Shown: positions 10,601 to 22,600 of the stretch, piece by piece
How the letters are laid out: each line of letters opens with the position of its first letter
How positions within the stretch are numbered: the first letter of the stretch is position 1
Assembly: GCA_018883125.1 (NCBI GenBank)
Contig: VEQR01000018.1
Coordinates: 8,085 to 49,176 of the forward strand
DNA length: 41,092 nucleotides
Source: Candidatus Kapaibacterium sp.
GTDB taxonomy: Bacteria > Bacteroidota > Ignavibacteria > Kapaibacteriales > Kapaibacteriaceae
Direction of reading: 5' to 3'
Notes under the pieces: model-generated
Databases searched by the model: none
Told to the model about the DNA's origin: nothing
Seen by the model: only the letters and a program-made list of their open reading frames with translations
Position numbers and translations under genes: made by a program

Positions 10601-13600
10601 ACCGAAAACCTCTCCATCAACAAGCGTCTCACGCTTGATGGTGCAGGTAGCGGAAGCGACCCGGCATCGAATACCGTGATTACGTCGGCAGCCAGCGGTA
10701 GCCCAACGATTTCATACTCCGTTGGTGGCACAAATGCCACAACACGTCAGATCCTGAAGGACGTCCGCGTAACCGGTGCTTCCGGAGGCACGGGCAACAA
10801 CAACAGCGGTATTCTGATCTCTGGTGGCTCGATGGGCTACTTCACGTTCGACAATATCACGGCCACGGGTAACACGGGCCATGGTCTTGTCTCGAACGTA
10901 TCTCCAGCAGCAAGCACACTGACGGACGTCATCATCACCGGCTCGACATTCTCGAGCAATGGTTCTGCGGGTCTGCGCACAGCATCTCACAGCGTTGACG
11001 GCTTCACGGTTTCAAACAGTTCGTTCACGAACAATACAGGTCTTGGGCTTGCATTCAACTCATCAGACAACACAACGGCGCAAATCGGTGGGGTATCGCT
11101 GACCAATGTGACATTCAGCGGAAACAATAGCGTGGCCGACCTCTACGCCTTCCGCATGTTGGGGAACATGAGCCTGACCAACGTGGACTTCCAAGGCTCC
11201 AATGGCAGCGGCCTCTTCGGCCTCTACCTGCTGGGTGGCTACGTGAACCAGGCCAGCGCACCAGCCATCGGCACGGTGACTCTGAACGACGTGTCCTTCA
11301 CAGGAACATATACATCGGCTGGTTTGAGCTTCCTTGGCTACAGCAACTTGGCCAATGTGAGCATGACGGACGTGGTGTTGAACATCTCGAACCCGACGGC
11401 CAACCGTGCGCACCTGCGCCTGAGCGGTGTGGCGGGAACGCTGAACTTGGGTAATACGGCCTTCGTGACCCCGGGCAGCACGCCTCCCGCACTGGACATC
11501 CTGCTGAACAGCAACTTCGGTTCAGTCGGCTCGATCGCAACCGTGCAGGTGGATGCCACCAACGCCACATTCGATGGCTTGACAGGCAGCGCCATGACCT
11601 TGGCCCAGCTGTTCGCACGTGAGGATCGTATCCGTCATGCGATCGATGGTGCCACGGACGCCACTGGTTTCGTGCGCGTAAAGGCTAACGAAGTCTTCGT
11701 AACGCCGAACAGCTACGCATCCCCTGCAACAACACCGAGCGTCCAGCGCGGTATCGACGCTGCTACGGCCGGTGATGTGGTGAACATCAACGACGGTACA
11801 TACACGGCCCAGGCAATAACCGTCAACAAGCGTCTTGACATCAAGGGGCAGGGAACGGGAACAGTGCTGCAAAACGCTAGCAACACAGTTGTGACATACG
11901 CAGCAGCTGGTTCGGGTACTGACGCAACGACGCGTGCCTACCTGCGCAACGTCAAGCTCAGCGGATCAACGAAGGGTATCTATACCCAAGACTTGGTGAA
12001 CTACCTGACGCTCGACGGTGTGACCATTGATGGAAACTCCAGCTATGGTATCCACGTGAACAACACGTCGGGTACGATGCAGGACTGGGTGATCCAGAAC
12101 TCGACGTTCAATGCGAACGCTGACGGATTCCGAATGGGAATGGGAGCAAACATCAATGGACTGTCTATCACGGGCAGTACGTTCACGAGCCAGGTGGGGT
12201 CGGGTATCTACATCCCTCAGCAATCATCTTCTCCGGGAGGATGCTCTAACCTGTTAATCAGCAATAACACGTTCACAGGTAATGCATCCAGCAGTGCTAA
12301 CAATGGTGCGGTATACATCGAGAAGGCGTCATCTACGACGATCTCCGGTAACACCATGACCAACAATGGTCCAAGCACACAGCCAAGAGGTATCGCAATC
12401 AATCTCAAGTATGGTTCATACTCGGGTATCACGATCAGTGGAAATGAGTTTATTGAAAACCGCAACGGTACTCAAGGAAATGGTAGCTACGCTGTGAATG
12501 TGGCGGCCCGCAACGATGCCTCGACGTACAATTCTAATCCGGCATCTTTGACGACTCTTGCGATCACATCGAATAAGATGACAGGTTTCCGTCTCGGTGT
12601 TGCTGTTGACAATGCTGTTGACTGGGCTACGACGAACGTCGCCAACAACGACATCATCAATTGCACAACGGGAATTTCGGTTGGCGTCTATGGTACGGGC
12701 AACACGGCCAACGGAGTCGGTAAGACTCTGAAGGCAAACAACAACTCGATCACCGGCTCAACAGTTGCTGTTCTGAATTACAATGCCAACGGCGGCACAG
12801 TTGATGCGGAGTGTAACTGGTACGGAACCAAGAAGGCGCACGTTATCGCTGCAAGTCTGCTTGGCACGGTCGATTACAGCCCATATCTGACCAGCGGTAC
12901 TGATGGCAACGCTGCCGTTGGCTTCCAGCCTTCGGGTGCCTGCGATGGTACGCCGGTGACGGTTACCCTGACAAACTCAGTTGATCTTATCTGCGCCGGC
13001 ACATCTACAGGTTCACTGGACATCACAGCATCTGCCGGTGCGCCTGCCTACAGCTACAGCTGGAAGCGTAATAACGTTGCCTATGCAACAACGGAAGATC
13101 TCACGGGCATTCCTGCGGGCACGTATGCTGTTACGGTCACCGATCAGAATGAATCGGAAGTAACGGGATCATACGTCGTAACAGATCGTCCAGTCTTTGC
13201 TACTGGAACCATCTCCAGCACTGGAGAAACAATCTGCTACGCAGGTACACCTGCGGTAGAAATCGGCAGCACGACGCCAGCCAGCGGTGGTAACAATACC
13301 ATCACGTATTCATGGCGTTCTTCGGCTGACGGTTATGCGGCCGCTATCACTGGTGCAACCTCCGCTACCTATACGCCCCCTTCAGGTTTGACAACCACGA
13401 CGAGCTATCGTCGCTATGCGGTTGACGGACTTTGCAACACCACACCTGAGGTTTCAACAGGTACGTGGACGGTTACGGTACGTCCGCAGTTCTCTCCTGG
13501 TGGCATTGTAACGACTGGTCAGACGATCTGCTCGGGTGGTACCCCAACGATCATCGGTAGTGCGACGAATGCCAGCGGTGGTGATAACAGCATCACGTAC

Positions 13601-16600
13601 TCATGGCGCTCATCGGCGGACGGCTATACGGCTGCCATTGTTGGTGCTACGGACGGTAGCTATACGCCTCCGGCCGGACCAACGGTAACGACGAGCTATC
13701 GTCGCTACGCCACGGATGCAACCTGTACAGCCTCGCCTGCTCAGTCAGACGGTACATGGACGGTAACGATCAACGATGTTGCTGCCGGTACGATCTCTGG
13801 CGACCAAACGATCTGTGAAGGTGGTGATCCGGTAGCCTTTACCTCATCGGCTGCAGCTACTGGCTCCGGTACGATCACGTATCTCTGGCAGGAGAACACG
13901 AACCTTGCCACGCCGAATTGGTCGAATATCACCTCTGCCACCACGGCAACCTATAATCAAGCGCCTCTGACGGCTGATGCGCAATATCGTCGCATCGCAA
14001 CGAGCACGCTCAATGGCGTGGCCTGTACGTCGGTTTCGAACACGGTAACCGTTACCGTTAACAACATGACATACGGCTCGATAGCAGGTAGCCAAACAAT
14101 ATGCGATGGTGACGATCCTGTTGCTTTGACGTCTTTGTCTGCTGCAACAGGTGATGGAGACATTTCATATCAGTGGCAGGTAAATGCCAACCTCACTACG
14201 CCGAACTGGACAGACATCAGTGGTGCTACATCGGCAACGTACGACCCAGGTGTGCTGAACGCAGACGTGCAGTATCGCCGAATGGCCATCAGCACGCTCA
14301 ATGGCGTGGCCTGCTCTGGCCTCTCGGGTAACACGGTGAATATCACTGTAAACAACATGACAGCCGGTTCGATATCGGCTAGCCAAACAATCTGTGACGG
14401 TGGCGACCCTGCCGCATTCACGTCAGAGGCAGCCACGGGCGATGGTACGATCACGTACCAGTGGCAGCGGAACACCAACCTTGGTGAGCCGAGCTGGTCG
14501 AACATCAGCAGCGCAACGTCGGAGACGTATGATGCACCCGTGCTGAATGCCGACGCGCAGTATCGTCGCGTTGCCACTAGCTTGCTCAACACCGTTACTT
14601 GTTCGGCCATTTCGAACGTTGTTACGGTGACGGCGAACAATCTTCTCGCTGGTTCGATCTCGGGCAACCAGACGATCTGTGAACAGGGAGATCCGGTGGC
14701 CTTTACGTCCACATCAGCTGCTTCCGGTGACGGCCCGATCACGTATCAGTGGCAGCTTAACACGAACATCTCCACGCCAAGTTGGTCTGACATTAGCGGT
14801 GCCACGTCGGAAACGTTTGATGCCGGAACGCTGTCGGCAGACGCTCAATATCGTCGTGTTGCTACCAGTACGGTTAACAGTCTTGCCTGCTCGGCCGTGT
14901 CAAACACGGTAACGGTGACGGTGAATAACCTGAATGTTGGCAGCATCACCGGAGAACAGACCATTTGTAACGGTGCAACACCGGCTACAATCGGCAATGG
15001 GACTTCTGCCACCGGCGATGGTACGATCACGTACAGGTGGCAGTCAAGTGTTAGCGCAATCGATGGTGATTGGGACAACATTCCACTCGAAACTGCCGCG
15101 ACATATTCACCAGCTGGAATGTCTGCGTCCATGTATTTCAGACGTGGGGCAACAAGTACGCTCAGCGGCGTGCCATGCACGAAGTACACTGATGCAATCA
15201 AGATCACGGTTCAAGCACCAGTTACGGCCGGCGTCATCGCCGGAGCACAGACGATCTGTAACGGTGGCAATCCGGCAGCCTTTACGAGCACAACCGACGG
15301 CACTGGATCGGGAACGGTCACGTATCGCTGGGAATCTTCGACGAACGGAACGGACTGGTCGCCAATCGCCAGCGAAACAGCATCAACGTATGACGTGCCT
15401 GCTGGTCTGACGACCACGACGCAGTATCGTCGTACGACGATCAGCACACAGAATAGCGTCGCCTGTGAATCAGCACCGTCGGCCTCGGTGACCATTACGG
15501 TCCAGTCTGCTGTGACTGCGGGAAGTATTGCCGGAGCACAGACGATCTGTAACGGCGGCAACCCTGTAGCATTTACCAGCACAACCGATGGTACTGGAGC
15601 TGGAACGATCTCCTATCGCTGGGAATCTTCAACCAACGGAACGGACTGGTCGCCAATCGCCAGCCAAACGGCATCAACGTATGACGTGCCTGCCGGTCTG
15701 ACGACCACAACGCAGTATCGTCGCGTGACGATCAGCACACTCAACGGAAATGCCTGTGAATCTTCACCGACAGCAGCAGTCACGGTAACGGTTCAGAGCG
15801 TGCCATCAGCCGGCGTCATCGCCGGAGCGCAGACGATCTGTAACGGTGGCAACCCAGCAGCGTTCACCAGCACAACCGACGGTACAGGATCAGGAACGGT
15901 CACGTATCGCTGGGAGTCTTCGACGAACGGAACCGACTGGACGCCAATCGCCAGCGAAACGGCATCAACGTATGACGTACCTTCCGGTCTGACAACCACG
16001 ACGCAGTATCGTCGTACAACGATCAGCACGCAGAACAGCGTCGCCTGTGAATCATCACCATCGGCCTCGGTGACCGTTACGGTTCAAGCTCCAGTGACGG
16101 CCGGCGCTATTGCCGGAGCACAGACGATCTGTAACGGCGGCAACCCTGCAGCCTTTACGAGCACAACCGACGGTACAGGATCGGGAACGGTCACGTATCG
16201 CTGGGAGTCTTCGACCGACGGAACCGACTGGTCGCCAATCGCCAGCGAAACAGCATCAACGTATGATGTGCCTGCCGGTCTGACGACCACAACGCAGTAT
16301 CGTCGTACAACGATCAGCACACTCAACGGTAATGCCTGCGAGTCCGCCCCAACGGCTTCGGTAACGGTCACGGTTCAGAGCGTCCCAACGGCCGGCGTCA
16401 TCGCCGGAGCACAGACGATCTGTAACGGCGGCAACCCTGCAGCCTTTACAAGCACGACCAATGGTACAGGATCGGGAACGGTCACGTATCGCTGGGAGTC
16501 TTCGACGAACGGAAGCACATGGTCGGTGATTACTGATGAAACAGCATCAACGTATGACGTGCCTGCAGGTCTGACGACCACGACGCAGTATCGTCGAACG

Positions 16601-19600
16601 ACGATCAGCACGCAGAACGGCGTTGCTTGTGAATCAACTCCAACGAGTTCGGTGACGGTAACCGTGCAGTCGGTTGTTACGGCTGGTACAATTGGAGCGT
16701 CCCAGACGATCTGCTATAGCGGAGACCCTGCAGCCTTCACCAGCACGGCAGACGGCACGGGATCGGGAACGACGATCGCCTATCGCTGGGAGTCATCGAC
16801 GAACGGAACAGATTGGACTGCGATCAGCGGTGTGACAAGTGCGACCTATGACGCCCCTTCCGGTCTGACAACCACGACGCAGTATCGTCGTACAACGATC
16901 AGCACACTCAACGGGGTTGCCTGTGAATCAGGAACGACGGCGCCTGTTGTTGTGACCGTGAACCCTGCCCTTTCAGCCAGCATCGCTTCGCAGGTGAACG
17001 TATCCTGTAACGGCGGCAGCAACGGTACGGCCACGGCCGGACAATCGGGTGGAACAGGTCCATACACCTACTCGTGGACCAACGGCCAGACGACAAATCC
17101 CGCAACTGGCCTGGCAGCCGGCACCTATAGCGTGACGGTTACCGACGACAAGGGATGCACGGCGTCTGCTACCGTGACCATCACGCAGCCACCTGCTCTT
17201 GTGGCAAGCATCGCCTCACAAACGGCTGTGTCGTGCTTCGGTGGCAACAATGGTACAGCTACGGCTGGTCAGACAGGCGGTACGGAACCGTACACGTATC
17301 TCTGGACAAACAGCCAGACAACGCAGCAGGCTACTGGCTTGTCGGCCGGCACATACAGTGTGACGGTGACCGATAGCAAGAACTGTACGTCGGAAGCGAT
17401 TGTAACGATCGTCCAGCCGACAGCTGCGGTGTCAATTGGTTCACCATCGCTGACGCACGTCGTGTGCCGCAATGGTGCTACCGGCGCGATTGACATCACC
17501 GTAAGCGGTGGTACAACGCCATACTCCTACACATGGACCAAGCAAGGGGCTGATGGTACCTATGCAACTTCGGAAGACCTCACAGGTCTGACGGCCGGTA
17601 CCTACACGGTGGTGGTGAACGACAACAACGGTTCTACCGGCGGTTGTAGGGCTACCACAACGGTTGAGATCACCCAGCCGGCAACGGTCGTGTCTCTGTC
17701 AAGCTCCACGATCAAGGATGTGTGTGCAAAGGGTGACGAGACAGGCAGTATCTCCATCACAGCTACGGGTGGAACAGCCCCGTACGGATATACGTGGACC
17801 AAGTCCGGAACGAGTGGCACATTTGCCACGACGCAGAACATCACGGGACTGGCTGCAGGAACCTACACGGTTGCTGTAAACGATGCCAATGGTAACGCTG
17901 GTGGTTGTGCTGTTACGACGGAGTTTGTGGTGCTTGAGCCGGCTGTTGTGCTTTCGGCATCCCAAGCAAAGACCAACATCACTTGCTCGAGCGCTACGGA
18001 CGGTACGATCACCGTCAGCGCCCCGGTTGGAGGTTGGGACTCGTACCAGGCGCAGCTATATCAGACATCTCCATTTGTGCTCATCAGCACAAAGCCTGTG
18101 TCATCAAGTACTCCTGCCGTGTTCAGCGATCTTGCTCCCGGCACGTACACAGTGGGTGTTCTGACGACCAAGGATGCTGTTGGTAACCGGATCTCTGTTG
18201 CCTGTGGTCGTCTCAACGATGAGAATATCACTATCCTGCGTCCATCACAGTTGGCCATCGGTACGATCAGCACCACCAACACAACGTGCGGCGTAGTCGA
18301 CGGTACCGTCGTTCTTGCCAGCCCAAGCGGTGGAACGCATGCCGAACTTTCGAATCCAACGTACGAGTACCTGCTGAATAACTCAGATAACTCGATCACG
18401 CGAGGACCTCAAACGTCCCTTTCGTTCACTGGTCTTGCCGCCGGAACCTATACGGTTACGATCCGTGCTAAGGATGTCAGCCCAACATGCGAACGTCAAT
18501 ACACGGGTGTGGTGGTCGAAGGTCCAACAACTCTGAGTGCAACGGTAACCAAGGTAAACGTTCAGCGTAATGACGGTTCCAATGGTTCGATCATGGTATC
18601 CAGTCCGGCTGGTGGAACTACGGCCACGGTGCTTGCGCGTTCGTATCGCTACAGCATCATGAACGTTGGAAGTTCGGTTGTGACAGGTCCGCAAACGTCG
18701 AATCAGTTTACAGGTCTGGCTGCCGGTACCTATGAGGTCACCCTCATTGCTGATGCCGTTGGTAACACACCAGAGTGCTCAAGCATGATCTCCACGCAGA
18801 CGATCCTGCTACCAAGCGCAGTCACGGGCACGTCGGTCAAGACGAACATCGTCTGCAATGGCAGCTCTACTGGCACGATCACGGCCAGCGGTGCAGCCGG
18901 CGGAACGCATGCTGACGCCACAACACGCTCATACACGTACCGCGCTGCTCGCAACGGCGGCGGCTACGACGTCACAAATGCAACAGGGTCATTCACCGGT
19001 CTGGGTGCAGGTACGTACTCGATCTCTGTACTCACGTCAGCTGAAGGGGGCGGGGTAACACCTGCTTCTGAGACCACTGTTTCGTCGCAGGTTATCCTGC
19101 TGCCATCTGCGGTCACGGCGTCAGTTGCTAAGACGAACATCTCCTGCAACGGTAACACCGATGGTACGATAACGGCGAGCAACGCCGCCGGAGGTATTCA
19201 TGACGATGCCGGTTCGCGGAACTATACGTATCGTGCTCAAAGCTCGGGTGTCGGATACGATCAGACGAATGCAACTGGTTTGTTCACGGGACTCTCAGCC
19301 GGTACCTACACAGTGTCGGTGATCGCCGCCGCTGAAGGTGCAGGCGTAACGCCTGCTTGTACGACAGTTGTCTCTTCTCAAGTCATCTACGAACCATCTG
19401 TGGTGACTTCTACCGACATCAGTGGTGTTTCGACGAAGCAGAACATCACGTGTGCTGGCGAGACCGACGGTAGCATCACATTCAACACCATCTCTGGTGG
19501 CACGCATACCGATGCAACCACTCGTTCATACACGTATCGCGCAGTCAGGAGCACGGGCGGTTATGATCAGACGAATGCGACGGGATCGTTCACGGGTCTG

Positions 19601-22600
19601 TCAGCCGGTACGTACAACCTTTCGGTGATCTCGGCAGAGGAGGGATCAGGTGTCACACCTGTCTGTACCACTGCTGTGGCATCCCAGGTGATCAACGAAC
19701 CAACAACGGTGACGGCATCGGTTGCCAAGACCAATATCACGTGCAATGGTTCGATCAACGGTACCATCACGGTATCGAGCACAGCAGGTGGCATCCATGC
19801 CGACGCTGGATCTCGTACCTATCAGTATATGATCGCACGCTCGGGTGGCGCCACGACTGGACCACAGACATCGGGAACATTCACGGGTCTGCAAGCCGGC
19901 AGCTATTCCGTGTCGGTGGTTGCGCAGGCAACCGGGTCGACGCCTTCCTGTACAACAGTTGTCAATCCGCAGGTGGTCATCTTTGAACCGCGCGCAATCG
20001 GTGCAACGGTGGCCAAGATGAACATCAGCTGCAATGGCTCACCGGATGGAACGATCACGGTGTCCGGTACATCGGGTGGCACACACCTTGATGCACCAAC
20101 GCGCCAGTACTCGTACCGCATCAACAGCGGTGCGTTCAACCAGACCAACGCAACCGGCTCGTTCACGGGTCTTTCAGCCGGCACGTATCTTGTTCTGGTC
20201 AACGCAGCATCCGAGGGCGCAGGCGTCACCCCGGCGTGTTCCGACATCCTTGTCTCCACGCAGGTTATTCTTGAGCCAACGGTAGTTGCATCAAGCGGCA
20301 CTATCACGACGACGAATCAGACATGCGCTTCCACACTTGACGCGACGATCAACCTGATCGGAGCCACGGGTGGCATACATTCTGAGGCCGGTTCGCGAGA
20401 TTACCGCTATTCGATCACGAAGCTCGGGCCTGGTGGCACGACCGTCGGACCTCAAACGTCGGCGTCGTTCACCGGACTCGCTGCAGGCACGTACGATCTG
20501 TATATCTCGACGCTTGCTACCGGATTCTCACCGGCATGCACAACGCTGATCGGTCAGCGCGTGCTCACAGCTCCGACGGCAGTCACGTACACCATCACCG
20601 ACAACGCCGATACAACGGCACCATACGTCAAGCTTGGTGGTACAGTCACCTTCACACTGAAGGTGCAGGGCGGTACACCGAAGACTCATGCATCGCCGTC
20701 TACGGTGGAACCGCACTACACGATCACGTGGTCGGGTTCCAATCCTGCCGTGCCGACGTTTGTCTCATCGGTTGGCGCCACCAACGGTGAGTACACGATC
20801 ACGTATGAGATCACGGGTGTGACTCCAGATGTGCATACCGGCTCGTACGGGGTCACGGTGAATGATGGCAATGGCTGCGCATCGTCTGATGGTGCCAAGT
20901 CAACGTCCGTCAATGTGTATTCCACGGTCAGCCTGTACGTCGACAACGTCAACGGCAGCAAGACCACCGGTACCGGTACGACGCAACGTCCGCTGTACTC
21001 GATCACCAAGGCAATCGATATCGCCGCAAACGCGGACGAGATCTATGTCATGCAGAACGAGTCGGGCGCTGGCTTCAGCCCGTACGACGAATCAGATTAT
21101 GGGCCGGTCATCACCAAGCCGCTGACGTTCCGTCGTGTGACCTACACGTACAGCGCGCCTACCTACAGCAGCATCACGGCAAGCACGCTCACGCCAACCT
21201 TCGCCGGAAGCAAGTCATTCGTGCTCGGCACCTCGGCCGTTACCTTTACAGGATTTACTCCATCTGCTCTGTATGTGAACAACAGTGGAACAATCCAAGT
21301 GGCGATCGATGCCGTAACAACCGGTGGTGCGGTTACGCTGCTCGGCGGTTCGGGAGGTACATATAATCTGGGTACGTCAAAGCTTCTGATCAGCAAGGCG
21401 CTCACATTGCGTGGTGTTGGTTCTTCTGACATCCAAGGAGACTGCGACTTTGCTCCGGCGGCGCAATTGAGCATCAACAGTGGTGTGAAGATGATGGAGT
21501 TCTCCGGAACGGGTGCCAAGACCGTTGCAAATCTTGACCTGACGGTAGGCAAGGTCGGAACGATCGACGGCAAGTACTTCGACGTGGTCGGATCAGGCAA
21601 CGTCGATGCTCTCAACATCATCTACCGCTATGACGACGACGGTATTGCCGGTACAGCTCCTGTGCGTCTGTTCGGAATCCAGAACACGGACCGCAGTCTT
21701 GGCGTGCGCAATGACGTTGCACAGTTGGTTGATGACCTTGCCGACAACGCAACAGGTGGAACCGGACGCGTGACGTTCGGTACACAGGGTCCACTTCCAT
21801 GGACGAATCTTGAGGTCGGCTGGAAGGCCGAAGATGCAAGTATCTCCGTAACGGGCACAGGCGTTCAGCAGGTGCACCCGATGGTTGGTACCCTGCAGAT
21901 CAGGCCAGTCTCAACCGCGGGCCGTCCAACCTGGAGAAGTGCTGCGAGCACGCAGAATATGGGTGGCCGCGCATGTATGGAGTTTGACGGTGCAGCCAGT
22001 CCGAATGGTGACTTCCTGAGTGCAACGGTCACAAATTCGATCGTGTCGGGATCGGCCAAGTCCGTATTCGTTGCGTTCCGTACGCACAATGCCGACATCG
22101 CCGAGAACGCCTTGCAGGTGGTCTACAAGCATGGTGATGACAAGACGGGTGTGTCCATCGTTATGGTCGGTACGTCCTCGACAACAACCGAATCCGTACG
22201 TCTGAGCATCTATGACCTTGCAGGAGGTGTGCAGAGAACGGTGACGCGGGACTTCGAAGGTCTTGCACAGAACTCGGTCTATATCGCCCAGATCTACTTC
22301 GACGGTAGCTCTGCAGACAAGCGCGTCGGTATGGCCGTTGATGGTAACTCGGGACAAATGACCGTGAAGGGTGGAGGTACTGAGGTCAAGGTTGGTTCGG
22401 CGGACTTTGATGTGACCACGCTGCAGGCGCCGGCCACGTACCTTGCGGCCTCCAACATCTCCGTTGGTGCACGAAACGGAAGCCTGCGCTTCGGTACGGG
22501 AACAACGGCAGGTACAACGGCAACGGCGGACTTCAATAATCAGGCTGGTGCCTCGATGTTCTTCGGAAACGGAACAAACGATTCGCGTGCCGCGGTGGGC

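Noticed and set aside
14845-16611. Series of similar - strand open frames with a recurring RRYCVVVV motif
   Set aside because: They are the reverse complement of the Ig-like repeats and recur only because those repeats do.
15227-16965. Regular repeats as a CRISPR-like array
   Set aside because: The period is 291 nt, the units are coding and in frame, and there are no unique spacers between short repeats.
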